This document shows, piece after piece, positions 20,269 through 28,968 of a stretch of 41,603 nucleotides of DNA. Below the pieces are notes generated by a model. It was not told the origin of the DNA. It worked only from the letters and a program-made list of their open reading frames with translations, and did no database searches. Both the position numbers and the translations under genes were made by a program. This DNA is from an uncultured Gammaproteobacteria bacterium (GTDB lineage: Bacteria; Pseudomonadota; Gammaproteobacteria; JAADHQ01), in assembly GCA_947258655.1 (NCBI GenBank), contig CAMYJD010000026.1, positions 1-41,603 of the forward strand, read 5' to 3'. Positions within the stretch are counted from its first letter, which is position 1. The number at the start of each line of letters is the position of its first letter.

Positions 20269-20655
20269 ATGAAGATATTGAATTTTTCTCGAAAACGGCC
20301 GGCTGCTATAGCCATTTTCTTATGTGTGCTTGTTTTCACATCCTACCCTCATGATGATAGTCAGGCCGCTTCATGGACTATCAGTGCCGAGGAGTGGGCG
20401 CGCCCGCGTTCTGGTCTGTCACTGGTGCAAATGGAGCCATTGATGGCGACGATTCAGGCGCTGAATATGGAGTATTCAACGCAGTTGCTTATTCGTTACC
20501 CGGGAGGCGAAGAAGGTGCGTTGTGGGCCAGTGAGTTGAGGGATTGGCTGGTATCGCTGGGTATACCTTCTGGCAGAATAGAAATACGACCTGGACAGTC
20601 CTCACATGAGAATGTAACCCTAATGTTGAAATACCTGACGGAGGATAAAGAATGA
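20269..20655 (+). CDS. small exported protein of unknown function
   Basis: I do not recognise the family with certainty. From ATG 20269 it encodes 128 residues: an N-terminal signal (KILNFSRKR followed by AAIAIFLCVLVFTSY) with likely cleavage near SQAA-SW at about 36, then about 90 residues. The mature part contains EWARPRSGLSLVQM, YSTQLLIRYPGGEEGALW and LRDWLVSLGIPSGRIEIRPG; the last part recalls the end of OmpA-like/peptidoglycan-associated domains, where a residue-numbered exponent-like fold computes an offset, but key OmpA residues are not evident. In-frame ATG 20242 is an alternative start. Its stop overlaps the nitrilase start by four bases (ATGA), so the two are probably co-translated. 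Confidence 0.7.
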   Translation: MKILNFSRKRPAAIAIFLCVLVFTSYPHDDSQAASWTISAEEWARPRSGLSLVQMEPLMATIQALNMEYSTQLLIRYPGGEEGALWASELRDWLVSLGIPSGRIEIRPGQSSHENVTLMLKYLTEDKE

Positions 20656-21479
20656 CCGTTGTTGTAGCCATACAGATGGCATCAGGGCCTAATGTGAATG
20701 CTAATTTACTCGAGGCTGAAAGATTGATAGCCAGTGCGGCTGCTGAAGGTGCGGAATTGGTGGTATTACCGGAAAATTTTGCCCTGATGGGGCATGACGA
20801 AACCGATAAGCTTGCCATCAGGGAGTCACAGGGCGTCGGTGAGATTCAGGGATTTTTATCACTACAGGCAAAAAAACATGGACTGTGGATAGTGGGCGGC
20901 ACTATTCCGATGAAAACAGAGGATGACTCGCGAATTCGCGCAGCATGTCTTTTGTTTAATGCGCAAGGCGAACAGGTCGCGCGTTACGACAAGATACATC
21001 TGTTTGATGTCAGCTTGCCGGACAGCGGTGAACACTATATCGAATCGGAAACCATCGAACCGGGCGCCGATCCGGTTGTTGTCGATACGCCATTCGGTAA
21101 ACTCGGATTGGCCGTGTGTTATGACCTGAGATTCCCGGAGCTTTTCAGGGATATGGTCGACAGAGGGATGGAAATATTGGCCATCCCTTCTGCATTTACG
21201 GCCATAACCGGTAAGGCGCATTGGGAAGCATTGATACGTGCCCGAGCCATCGAAAACCAGTGCTATGTTATTGCAGCGGCGCAAGGCGGTTATCATGCGT
21301 CCGGTCGGGAAACCTATGGCGACAGCATGATTGTTGATCCATGGGGTATCATTCTGAATCGTTTATCCAAGGCCGCGGGTATCGTCAAGGCTGACGTTGA
21401 TATTGAAAGAGTAGGCAATGTGCGCAAGACCTTTCCTGCAGTGGAGCATCGACGTCTGCAATGCAAGGTCAGTTTCTGA
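20652..21479 (+). CDS. nitrilase-superfamily amidase (Nit1-like)
   Basis: A 275-residue cytosolic carbon-nitrogen hydrolase. The Glu-Lys-Cys triad is visible: E41 in VLPENFAL, K114 in YDKIHLFDV and C156 in VCYDLRFPELF. FDVSLPDSGEHYIES and the RARAIENQCYVIAAAQGG segment match the Nit1 branch, whose eukaryotic and E. coli members hydrolyse deaminated glutathione, a metabolite-repair reaction. Substrate is therefore inferred as deaminated glutathione or a similar omega-amide. It is coupled to the small exported protein upstream and precedes tldD by 41 bases, a neighbourhood common in gammaproteobacteria. Confidence 0.88.
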   Translation: MTVVVAIQMASGPNVNANLLEAERLIASAAAEGAELVVLPENFALMGHDETDKLAIRESQGVGEIQGFLSLQAKKHGLWIVGGTIPMKTEDDSRIRAACLLFNAQGEQVARYDKIHLFDVSLPDSGEHYIESETIEPGADPVVVDTPFGKLGLAVCYDLRFPELFRDMVDRGMEILAIPSAFTAITGKAHWEALIRARAIENQCYVIAAAQGGYHASGRETYGDSMIVDPWGIILNRLSKAAGIVKADVDIERVGNVRKTFPAVEHRRLQCKVSF

Positions 21480-21520
21480 GGTGCGATTGTCTGTACTTCC
21501 TCACATAAACAGGTAAACAT

Positions 21521-22963
21521 ATGACTGATTTTTTGGACATAGCGAGACAAACCATATTGGCGCCTGCTGGTATGGTGGATGAAGATCTGAACAAAATACT
21601 GGATAACACACTCGGAAATGCCATTGACAGTGCAGATGTGTATTTTCAGGTGCAACGTCATGAATCCTGGATAATGGAGGACGGTATAGTCAAGGAAGGC
21701 AGTTATAATATCGACCAGGGTGTTGGTGTTCGTGCCATCAGTGATGAGAAAACCGGATTTGCCTATTCCGATGAAATAATGTTGCCGGCGTTGATGCAGG
21801 CATCGAAGGCCGCGCGTGCGATTGCGTGCAATGGGCAGCAGGGCAAGTTGCAGGCCTGGAAGGCGACGGTCGGTCATGATCTGTATATGGCTACAGATCC
21901 CCTCGAAGCATTGTCGTCAGAAGTCAAATTGCAACTGTTGCAGGATGTGGATGCCGAGGCGCGCCGTCTCGATCCGCGTATTAAGCAGGTCATTGTCAGT
22001 TTGTCCGGTACGCACGAAGTGATACTGGTAGCCAATAGTGACGGTTCCCTGGGTGCTGATGTACGCCCGTTGGTACGCATGAATGTCAGCGTTATTGCCG
22101 AGGACAAGGGGCGTCGTGAGCAGGGCGGTGCAGGTGGCGGTGGCCGGTTTGCCTATGACTATTTTATCAATGAACAGCGCGGGCTGGATTTTGCACGCAA
22201 GGCCGTGCGTCAGGCCTTGCTGAATCTGGAAGCCATTGAGGCGCCTGCGGGTACGATGAATGTCGTGTTGGGCCCCGGCTGGCCCGGTGTGTTATTGCAT
22301 GAGGCAGTCGGACATGGGTTGGAAGGGGATTTCAACCGTAAGGGCAGTTCGGCCTTTTCCGGGCGTATCGGCGAGAAGGTGGCTTCCGACCAATGTACGG
22401 TCGTCGACGATGGTACCTTGAGCGAACGTCGAGGTTCATTAAATATTGATGATGAAGGGACACCCACCGAACAGACAGTGCTGATCGAGAACGGCATTCT
22501 CAAGGGTTATATGCAGGACCGCCTAAATGCCAAATTAATGGGTGTGGCCAGTACCGGCAATGGCCGCAGGGAATCCTTTTCGCACCTGCCCATGCCACGT
22601 ATGACCAATACCTATATGCTGGCGGGAAAATATGATCCTGAGGAGATTATTGCCTCGGTCGGTAACGGCCTTTATGCGGTTAATTTTGCTGGTGGGCAGG
22701 TGGATATTACTTCGGGGAAATTTGTATTTTCCGCCAGTGAGGCGTACATGATTGAAAATGGCAAGGTCACGCACCCGGTCAAAGGAGCAACCCTGATCGG
22801 AAACGGACCGGAAGTGATGACGCGTGTCAGTATGGTCGGAAATGATCTACAGCTGGATGATGGTGTCGGTACCTGTGGCAAGGAAGGTCAGAGTGTCCCA
22901 GTTGGCGTCGGCCAGCCAAGTATGCGTATAGACGGGATTACGGTTGGTGGAACAGGTGTGTAG
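21521..22963 (+). CDS. tldD: metalloprotease TldD
   Basis: One half of the TldD/TldE (PmbA) zinc protease, which degrades unfolded or peptide substrates and matures microcin B17-like peptides in E. coli. It has 480 residues (E. coli 481). The metal-binding HEAVGH is at residues 260-265, followed by GLEGD, and the conserved GTCGKEGQ with the third ligand cysteine is near residue 455. PmbA, which lacks the HExxxH, is encoded at 23.5 kb, so the heterodimer can be formed. It converges with darP; only three bases separate the stop codons. Confidence 0.96.
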   Translation: MTDFLDIARQTILAPAGMVDEDLNKILDNTLGNAIDSADVYFQVQRHESWIMEDGIVKEGSYNIDQGVGVRAISDEKTGFAYSDEIMLPALMQASKAARAIACNGQQGKLQAWKATVGHDLYMATDPLEALSSEVKLQLLQDVDAEARRLDPRIKQVIVSLSGTHEVILVANSDGSLGADVRPLVRMNVSVIAEDKGRREQGGAGGGGRFAYDYFINEQRGLDFARKAVRQALLNLEAIEAPAGTMNVVLGPGWPGVLLHEAVGHGLEGDFNRKGSSAFSGRIGEKVASDQCTVVDDGTLSERRGSLNIDDEGTPTEQTVLIENGILKGYMQDRLNAKLMGVASTGNGRRESFSHLPMPRMTNTYMLAGKYDPEEIIASVGNGLYAVNFAGGQVDITSGKFVFSASEAYMIENGKVTHPVKGATLIGNGPEVMTRVSMVGNDLQLDDGVGTCGKEGQSVPVGVGQPSMRIDGITVGGTGV

Positions 22964-22966
22964 AGA

Positions 22967-23485
22967 TCAGGATTGATCGCTGTCGCTGTATATGGACTGG
23001 AGGTATTTAAACAGGGTACGAGCTGACTTCGGTGGTTTTTGTGTGTTGCGTTCCTTGTGTGCATTACGCACAAGCTGGCGTACATGTTGCACATCAAGGC
23101 CAGGGAACTTAGCCAGTAACTCATCCATTGCAGTCGGTGAATTCTGCAGCAACTGGTCACGCCAGCTTTCAAGTTGATGAAAGTGCGCACTATCACGTTT
23201 ATGCTGTAACTGGATTTTGCGCATGGCCTGTTTGAGCGGTTCCGGATCTATATCACGCATCAGTTTGCCAATATATTGTAACTGGCGTTTACGTCCGCCA
23301 TGCTGGTGTATTTTTTGTGCGGCGAGGATGGCATCGAGCAGGTTCTGCGGTAGTGGGATCGTGTGCAGTTGGTCCTCGTTTAGCTGTGTGAGTTCAGTGC
23401 CCAATGCCTGTAAGGCATTGGCCTCGTGTTTTTTCCGGGTTTTGCTCTTTTCGAGGCTTGACTCGTTTTCGTCTTCTGTGGACAT
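22967..23485 (-). CDS. darP: ribosome-associated protein DarP (YjgA)
   Basis: A 172-residue highly charged, helical protein of the YjgA/DarP family, which associates with late 50S assembly intermediates and helps form the peptidyl-transferase centre. Conserved stretches include HQHGGRKRQLQYIGKLMRD (about 63-81) and ARTLFKYL near the C-terminus. ATG at 23485 is taken rather than the TTG four codons upstream. It is divergent from pmbA with 44 bases between the starts, the same arrangement as E. coli yjgA-pmbA, and convergent with tldD. Confidence 0.92.
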   Translation of the reverse strand: MSTEDENESSLEKSKTRKKHEANALQALGTELTQLNEDQLHTIPLPQNLLDAILAAQKIHQHGGRKRQLQYIGKLMRDIDPEPLKQAMRKIQLQHKRDSAHFHQLESWRDQLLQNSPTAMDELLAKFPGLDVQHVRQLVRNAHKERNTQKPPKSARTLFKYLQSIYSDSDQS

Positions 23486-23529
23486 AAATAATGGCAATTA
23501 AATTTGTCGGAGGTGATTGGGAGTATAGC

Positions 23530-24873
23530 ATGTCGAAAAAGATAGATCCGGATTACCCGGATCAGGAACAAATGGAAAATCTGGTGTCATATGCGTTACA
23601 GCAGGCAAGGAAGCACGGCGCAAGTGATGCCGAGGCCGGGATGAGTTTCGGTGCCGGGTTGAATGTCACTGTACGTCTGGCCGAGGTTGAAACGCTCGAG
23701 TACAACCGTGATCGCAGTCTTGGTGTATCGGTATATCTCGGACAAAAAAAAGGTTCGGCAAGTACCTCTGACTGGAGTGAAAAGGCGATACAGGAAACCG
23801 TCAATGCTGCCTGTGCCATAGCCAAGCATTCGGGTGAAGACCCATTTACTGGGCTGGCTGATGCACAGTTTATGGCCACAGAATTAGCGGACCTGGACCT
23901 GTGTTATCCATGGGAATTGTCCGCAGAGCAGGGGATCGATCTGGCCAGACAGTGTGAAGATACTGCACGCGCGCATAGCGGCATCAGTAATTCCGAGGGG
24001 GCCTCGGTATCCACCCATACCGGAATCAGTGTCTATGCCAACACCCATGGTTTTCTCGGAGGCTATCCTGCGACCCGTCACAGTATCAGTTGCAGCGTCA
24101 TCGCCGGGGATGAAAGCGGTATGCAACGTGACTACTGGTATACAGTCGCGCGTGACGCGCATGATCTGGAGCAGGCAGAGTCTGTCGGGAACATGGCTGC
24201 AAAACGTACCCTTGGTCGCCTCAACGCGAGGAAGCTCAAGACTGCCCAGGTCCCTGTAATATTAAGGGCAGAGGTAGCCAGCAGTCTTTTCCGCCATTTT
24301 GTCAGTGCGATTTCGGGTGGTAATCTTTATCGCAATTCGAGTTTCCTGCTTGATCATCTGGGAAAGAAAATCTTTCCTGATTTTATACAGATTCATGAGC
24401 GTCCTCACCTTAAGAAAGGGCTCGGCAGTACGACCTATGATAATGAGGGTGTAGCGACACAAAACCGTACCCTGGTTAGTGATGGTATCCTGCAATCTTA
24501 TGTGCTCAGTAGTTATTCGGCACGCAAGCTGGATATGCAGACAACGGGTAATGCCGGTGGCGTGCATAATATGCAGGTCAAACCGACCGGCCCTGATTTT
24601 GATGCGCTGCTGGCCGAGATGAACAATGGTCTGCTGGTCACCGAATTGATGGGGCAGGGCATCAACATTGTTACTGGTGATTATTCGCGCGGTGCGGCAG
24701 GCTACTGGGTCGAGAACGGCGAAATCCAGTATCCGGTAGAAGAGATTACGATTGCGGGAAATCTTCGCGATATGTTCCATCAGATCGTGCAGGTCGCCGA
24801 TGATGTCGATATGCGCGGAAATATCCATACCGGCTCGGTGCTGCTAGAGAACATGACACTTGCAGGAGACTAG
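23530..24873 (+). CDS. pmbA: TldD-partner metalloprotease subunit PmbA/TldE
   Basis: The non-catalytic partner of TldD; 447 residues from ATG 23530 (E. coli 450). There is no HExxxH. Conserved parts include LEYNRDRSLGVSVYLGQKKG (about 57-76) and the C-terminal GAAGYWVENGEIQYPVEEIT-type strand pattern. The start at 23530 is chosen over 23491 because GGAGGTGAT (23509-23517) and GGGAG (23519-23523) lie just upstream and family members start here. It is divergent from darP and ends 26 bases before the convergent mgtE stop. Confidence 0.95.
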   Translation: MSKKIDPDYPDQEQMENLVSYALQQARKHGASDAEAGMSFGAGLNVTVRLAEVETLEYNRDRSLGVSVYLGQKKGSASTSDWSEKAIQETVNAACAIAKHSGEDPFTGLADAQFMATELADLDLCYPWELSAEQGIDLARQCEDTARAHSGISNSEGASVSTHTGISVYANTHGFLGGYPATRHSISCSVIAGDESGMQRDYWYTVARDAHDLEQAESVGNMAAKRTLGRLNARKLKTAQVPVILRAEVASSLFRHFVSAISGGNLYRNSSFLLDHLGKKIFPDFIQIHERPHLKKGLGSTTYDNEGVATQNRTLVSDGILQSYVLSSYSARKLDMQTTGNAGGVHNMQVKPTGPDFDALLAEMNNGLLVTELMGQGINIVTGDYSRGAAGYWVENGEIQYPVEEITIAGNLRDMFHQIVQVADDVDMRGNIHTGSVLLENMTLAGD

Positions 24874-24881
24874 ATAATACC

Positions 24882-24902
24882 TGATCCTGCATAAGCGGAT
24901 CA
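24882..24902. terminator. hairpin between convergent pmbA and mgtE
   Basis: TGATCC-T-GC (24882-24890) can pair with GCGGATCA (24895-24902) around an ATAA loop, one base bulged. It lies between two converging genes and overlaps the mgtE stop codon, as bidirectional terminators often do. Neither strand has a T-run after the stem, so termination is uncertain. Confidence 0.25.
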
Positions 24903-26261
24903 AATAAAGTAGAGTGTCGCCAGGCCGAGGAAGGCGATATAGCCAATGATATCGGTAAATGTGGTCAGAATAACGCTGCCAGCCAGGGCTGGGTCAATAC
25001 CCATTTTTTTCAGTACAATCGGGATACTGAAGCCAGCAATGGCAGCGAATAGCAGGTTGATCAGCATTGCTGCAGCGATGAAGACACCTATCATGATGTC
25101 ATGAAACCAGAATACTGCAACTGCGGCAACCACGATGGCCCAGACCAGACCATTCAGTGCACCTACAGCCGCTTCCTTGTAGAGCAGCCACTTCGAATTA
25201 GATTTGCCTATATGCCCTAATGCCAGACCGCGTATAATCAGTGTCAGTGTCTGGGTGCCCGCTATACCACCCATACTGGCAGCGATTGGCATCAATACAG
25301 CAAGGGCGACTACTTTCTCCAGCGTTCCCTGGAACAGTCCGATGACCCAGGCAGCCAGCAGTGCGGTCAACAGGTTCAGGCCCAGCCAGATGGCACGGCT
25401 TTTGGCGCTGTGTATAACCGGTGCAAACATGTCGTCTTCTTCGTGCATGCCGGCCATACTCATCAATGAATGATCGGCTTCATCGCGGATGACATCGACG
25501 ACATCATCAATGGTGATGCGTCCGATCAGGCGGTTATCTTCGCTGACCACAGGGGCAGAGATCAGGTCACGTTTTTCAAACAGATGGGCAACCTCTTTTG
25601 CCGGCATCATCGCCGGTATCGGTTCCAGATCCTTGCTCATGACCCCAGCGACGGTAAGGCTAGGGTCGCAGGTCAGTATTTTGGCCAGATCGAGATTTCC
25701 CAGGTACATGTCAAAGCGGTTCACGACATTCATTTTGTCGGTAAACGGAGGTAGGTCGCCGCGCAGTCGCAGGTAACGCTGGACGACATCCAGGGTGACA
25801 TCTGCACGCACCGTGATAGTATCGGTGTCCATCAGGCCGCCAGCACTGTCTTCCGGGTAGGATAGTACCGATTCCAGGCGTTGACGGTCCTGCTTGTCCA
25901 TTGCGTGCAGGACTTCCTTGATAACGATGTCTGGCAAATCGCTGAGCAGGTCAGCGAGGTCGTCCATATCCATGCCATCCGTGGCAGCGATCAGTTCATC
26001 ATTATCCATGGCCTTGATCAGTCCGGCACGCACCTCGTCGTTTACATGCAGCAGGATCTCGCCTTCATCGTCGGGATTGACCATTTTCCAGATAACCTGG
26101 CGCTCTGTTGAAGGCAGGGATTCGAGAATATGGGCAATTTCTGCCGGATGCAGATCCGAAAGCATTTTCCAGATATGCTGGTTTTTGCCTTTTTTTAACG
26201 CCCCAAGGAATGAATCCAGGCGATTCTCGGTTTTACGCTCTGTTTGCTGGGCATCATTCAT
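24900..26261 (-). CDS. mgtE: magnesium channel/transporter MgtE
   Basis: A 453-residue inner-membrane Mg2+ channel. The cytosolic N domain (MgtE_N, about 25-130, with LHPAEIAHILESLP) is followed by two CBS domains (about 140-260; SAPVVSEDNRLIGRITIDD) that act as the Mg2+ gate, then five hydrophobic helices from ~288 to 453. PIAASMGGIAGTQTLTLIIRG (~332-352) and the late LAGSVILTTFTDIIGYIAFLG contain the pore-lining residues typical of the family. It lies last in the minus-strand block, 124 bases after the EI stop, a placement seen in other proteobacteria with this regulatory PTS. The upstream gap lacks an obvious Mg2+ riboswitch. Confidence 0.95.
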   Translation of the reverse strand: MNDAQQTERKTENRLDSFLGALKKGKNQHIWKMLSDLHPAEIAHILESLPSTERQVIWKMVNPDDEGEILLHVNDEVRAGLIKAMDNDELIAATDGMDMDDLADLLSDLPDIVIKEVLHAMDKQDRQRLESVLSYPEDSAGGLMDTDTITVRADVTLDVVQRYLRLRGDLPPFTDKMNVVNRFDMYLGNLDLAKILTCDPSLTVAGVMSKDLEPIPAMMPAKEVAHLFEKRDLISAPVVSEDNRLIGRITIDDVVDVIRDEADHSLMSMAGMHEEDDMFAPVIHSAKSRAIWLGLNLLTALLAAWVIGLFQGTLEKVVALAVLMPIAASMGGIAGTQTLTLIIRGLALGHIGKSNSKWLLYKEAAVGALNGLVWAIVVAAVAVFWFHDIMIGVFIAAAMLINLLFAAIAGFSIPIVLKKMGIDPALAGSVILTTFTDIIGYIAFLGLATLYFI

Positions 26262-26313
26262 CAGTCAATGTTCGGTGTTAGTCGTTTGCAGCAGAGTGTA
26301 ACCAGAATCATCA

Positions 26314-26325
26314 GATAGGTCTATC
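26314..26325. promoter_or_regulatory. short palindrome upstream of mgtE
   Basis: GATAG-GT-CTATC (26314-26325) is a perfect 5-bp inverted repeat 53 bases before the mgtE start in the ptsI-mgtE gap (26262-26385). It could be an operator half-site pair; no regulator is identified. Confidence 0.25.
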
Positions 26326-26385
26326 CTTGGTCCGGGTATTTGCAGGTAATTTACTCAAATTTTGCGATTGGCCTGACGTCAGTCA

Positions 26386-28131
26386 TTAATGATATTGCGC
26401 ATTGATGACCTGTATATGTTTAAGTGCATCTTCCGCATGTTCGCACTGAAGTACTTCATGACTGGCGGGCACAAGCTTTTTGATCAACGAGTGATTGATG
26501 ATATTTTTTACTTCGAGGATGGCATTAGGTTGCATGCTGAATTCGCGCAGTCCCAGCCCGAGTAACAGGCGGGTATAGTCTGGATCGCCAGCCATTTCAC
26601 CGCACATGGCGACGGGTATTCCAGCATTTTTCCCTGCCTCGATGATCTGTTTGATCAGTATCAATACCGAAGGGTGGCTAGGTTTATAGAGATAGTTAAC
26701 GTCTTCATCAATACGGTCAATGGCCAGTGTATACTGGATCAGGTCATTGGTACCGATCGACAGAAAATCAAGATGACGTGCAAACAGGTGTGATGATATT
26801 GCTGCGGCTGGTACTTCGATCATACCTCCAACAGGCATATTCTGGTCGAATTCAATATTCTGACTGCTCAACTCGGCCTTGATATTATCGAGAATATTTA
26901 TGACCTGGAATATCTCTTGCGTGTTCGACAGCATCGGAATCATCATGCGTACAGGGCCCGTTGCCGAAGCACGCAGGATAGCACGTAATTGTGGTATGAA
27001 CAGCCCTGGGTCCTTGAGGCAGAGTCTGATCGCACGTAGGCCCAGAGCCGGATTGGTAGGGCATTCTGCCTGCTGTAGGTTCTGTAGGGGTTTGTCTGCG
27101 CCCAGGTCCAGTGTTCGTATTGTTACCGGCTTGCCTTTCATTGCAGATACTATATCCTGATAGGCGTTAAACTGCTCTTCTTCATCAGGCAAATCATCCC
27201 TGTTCATAAACAGATACTCTGAACGAAATAAACCGATACCATCTACTTTGGTATCATGCAAGGCCTGCATATCTTCAGGTAGTTCGGCATTGGCATGCAG
27301 ATGAACAGCAATATTGTCCATACTTAACGCAGGTTTGTTTTTGAGTTTGTTTAGTGAAGAATAATACAACCTGAAGGCGCGTTGTTTTTCGCTGTAGTAT
27401 TCCTTGATGACATCGGAAGTTTTCGCCAGAACTATGCCCTGATCGCCATCAATAATAATTTCTTCATCATTCTGGAAATAACGTTTCGCATGGTGTATGC
27501 CAACGATAGCGGGGAGTTTAAGGCTACGCGCGAGTATCGCTGTATGCGAGAGCGGCCCCCCGGACTCGGTAACAAAAGCGATCATGCCCTGATGTTGTAG
27601 TAACACAATATCGGCCGGGGTGAGATCATCAGCGATGATTATTTTGTTTTGCAATAACTGCACACCTTCATGCAAGGGCAGTTCTTCATCCATATTTGTA
27701 AGAATACGCAGAATGCGGTTGACTACATGGATGACATCATCACGTCGCGTCTTCAGATAGGCATCATCCATTTCATCGAAAACGCTGACCAGCATATCCA
27801 GTTGTAGTTTTAGTGCCCATTCTGCACTGCATAACTGTGACCTGATGATCTGGATTGGTGCTTCGGATAATGCTGAGTCATTCAACATCAATAAATGGGT
27901 GTCGATAAAGCCGCTGATATCGGTTGGTGTTGATCCAGGTATTTTTTTGCGGATTTGCTGTAACTGGGTGTTGGCAACATCGATGGCGCGACGCAGGCGA
28001 TCTATTTCATCATCCAGGCGATCGCGAGGGATGCAGGTCTCTGCGACCTCGGGTTGACCTCTCTCAAGCTTATGGGCGCGCCCTATTGCGATGCCACGAG
28101 ATACAGCAATACCTTTTTTGGCGAGCGTCAT
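26386..28131 (-). CDS. ptsI: PTS enzyme I
   Basis: Phosphoenolpyruvate-protein phosphotransferase, 581 residues, the usual size of canonical enzyme I (~575). It autophosphorylates from PEP and passes phosphate to HPr. The active histidine is H196 in GGPLSHTAILAR, and the PEP-domain cysteine is C510 in AMCGEMAGDP; GLFRSEYLFMNR (~317-328) is a further PEP-binding signature. Unlike E. coli PtsP, no N-terminal GAF domain is present, so nitrogen sensing by that route is not expected. It follows HPr by 178 bases, the longest gap of the PTS block, and its ribosome site GGGAAG (28137-28142) can pair with an upstream arm. mgtE is downstream. Confidence 0.95.
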   Translation of the reverse strand: MTLAKKGIAVSRGIAIGRAHKLERGQPEVAETCIPRDRLDDEIDRLRRAIDVANTQLQQIRKKIPGSTPTDISGFIDTHLLMLNDSALSEAPIQIIRSQLCSAEWALKLQLDMLVSVFDEMDDAYLKTRRDDVIHVVNRILRILTNMDEELPLHEGVQLLQNKIIIADDLTPADIVLLQHQGMIAFVTESGGPLSHTAILARSLKLPAIVGIHHAKRYFQNDEEIIIDGDQGIVLAKTSDVIKEYYSEKQRAFRLYYSSLNKLKNKPALSMDNIAVHLHANAELPEDMQALHDTKVDGIGLFRSEYLFMNRDDLPDEEEQFNAYQDIVSAMKGKPVTIRTLDLGADKPLQNLQQAECPTNPALGLRAIRLCLKDPGLFIPQLRAILRASATGPVRMMIPMLSNTQEIFQVINILDNIKAELSSQNIEFDQNMPVGGMIEVPAAAISSHLFARHLDFLSIGTNDLIQYTLAIDRIDEDVNYLYKPSHPSVLILIKQIIEAGKNAGIPVAMCGEMAGDPDYTRLLLGLGLREFSMQPNAILEVKNIINHSLIKKLVPASHEVLQCEHAEDALKHIQVINAQYH

Positions 28132-28259
28132 GAAAGCTTCCCATTGCCGGCTGGCACGCGTATATAGTGGATGCCTGTATGTCTATGTTTAGTCGGCAAA
28201 TCGTGACCGGGAAGCTGAAACACAGAATTTACTAATAGTTGTATCACTGTGGTGTGCAA
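28128..28259 (-). CDS. possible small coupled reading frame in the ptsI leader
   Basis: A TTG at 28257-28259 opens a 43-codon frame that ends in TGA at 28128-28130, overlapping the ptsI ATG as ATGA. A strong GGAGGAG (28269-28275) lies nine bases upstream of the TTG. The predicted peptide (MHTTVIQLLV...) has no recognised domain or signal. The same Shine-Dalgarno could instead serve an ATG at 28265-28267 that opens only seven codons. Its existence as a gene is speculative; the overlap and ribosome site are the only support. Confidence 0.2.
   Translation of the reverse strand: MHTTVIQLLVNSVFQLPGHDLPTKHRHTGIHYIRVPAGNGKLS
28135..28216 (-). promoter_or_regulatory. inverted repeat that can mask the ptsI ribosome site
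   Basis: On the minus strand AGCTTCCC (28209-28216) is perfectly complementary to GGGAAGCT (28135-28142), 66 bases apart. The second arm contains the GGGAAG that precedes the ptsI ATG by five bases, so the fold would hide it. Confidence 0.35.
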
Positions 28260-28267
28260 ATTGTCAT
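28238..28267 (-). promoter_or_regulatory. candidate sigma-70 promoter before ptsI
   Basis: On the minus strand ATGACA (28262-28267, 5 of 6 matches to TTGACA) and TACAAC (28238-28243, 4 of 6) are separated by 18 bases. It lies in the HPr-EI gap and could give EI and mgtE an extra promoter. It overlaps the Shine-Dalgarno-like leader sequence, so the two interpretations compete. Confidence 0.25.
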
Positions 28268-28309
28268 ACTCCTCCGTTGTTACGCCGAGATCGATTTTCT
28301 GCTGTATCT

Positions 28310-28579
28310 TTATTCATCTTCTCCGAAGCGGTTCTGGATTAATATGTCGAGTTGCTCTGATGCTTGCTGCTCGTCAGCGCCAGATGCGCTTAATAATAGC
28401 TCTGTGCCCTTGGATGCGGCCAGCATCATGACGCCCATGATGCTTTTACCGTTAACCTTCTGCGGGCCTTTGTGTAAATAAATGTCGCTGGAAAATGTTG
28501 AGGCCAGGGTGACAAATTTTGCAGCTGCGCGCGCGTGCAATCCCAGTTTGTTAATAATTTGTACTTGTTTTTCTATCAT
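28310..28579 (-). CDS. ptsH: phosphocarrier protein HPr
   Basis: An 89-residue phosphocarrier. The EI-phosphorylated histidine is H15 in KLGLHARAAAKFV, and the regulatory serine S46 is in NGKSIMGVMML, both at canonical positions when ATG 28579 is used; the TTG at 28591 would extend back into the EIIA gene. Presence of S46 fits the HPr kinase encoded four genes upstream. The start follows the EIIA stop by two bases, so translation is probably coupled. Without EIIB/EIIC its phosphate likely goes to the two EIIA proteins of this cluster for regulation. Confidence 0.95.
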   Translation of the reverse strand: MIEKQVQIINKLGLHARAAAKFVTLASTFSSDIYLHKGPQKVNGKSIMGVMMLAASKGTELLLSASGADEQQASEQLDILIQNRFGEDE

Positions 28580-28581
28580 AT

Positions 28582-28968
28582 CTATTTGCAAATCATAATA
28601 CCGTCGTGGCCCCCTGAGCTTGCTTTTTCGGCAAGTTGCTCAAGGTTAAGGCGGGGATAATTTAATACACGGATCAGCATTGGCAGATTGATGCCTGAAA
28701 TAACGATAACTGAATTACTGTTGGCCAGGCGAGTGGCGATATTACTCGGAGTGGAACCGTACATATCAGTCAGTACAAGTACACCATCGCCATTATCGAG
28801 CTCGTTTATTCGTGATTTAGCTTCGCTAATGGCTGTTTCCAGTTCGCAATCACTGTAAATGGCGAAATCCGCCGCCTGTAACGGGCAGGTTCCCAGCATA
28901 ATCCTGGCTGTTTCCAGCAACTGCTGGCCAATATTATTGTGGGTGATGATAAATATGCCTACGCTCAT
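28582..28968 (-). CDS. PTS mannose-family EIIA component
   Basis: A 128-residue EIIA of the mannose (EIIA-Man) fold. The phosphorylatable histidine is H10 in IFIITHNNIG, and VLVLTDMYGSTPSNIA (about 63-78) is the conserved dimer/active-site segment. No mannose EIIB, EIIC or EIID is nearby, so a regulatory role is inferred, as for the similar orphan EIIA of Xanthomonas and betaproteobacteria. The start overlaps the rapZ stop by four bases, and HPr follows after two bases. Confidence 0.92.
   Translation of the reverse strand: MSVGIFIITHNNIGQQLLETARIMLGTCPLQAADFAIYSDCELETAISEAKSRINELDNGDGVLVLTDMYGSTPSNIATRLANSNSVIVISGINLPMLIRVLNYPRLNLEQLAEKASSGGHDGIMICK

Noticed and set aside
26262-26385. Mg2+ riboswitch (M-box) upstream of mgtE
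   Set aside because: The gap is short and I could not find the conserved M-box segments; only a small palindrome is present.
28151-28168. CTGGCACG on the + strand, resembling a sigma-54 -24 box
   Set aside because: No GC at the required ten-base spacing, and it faces against the genes.
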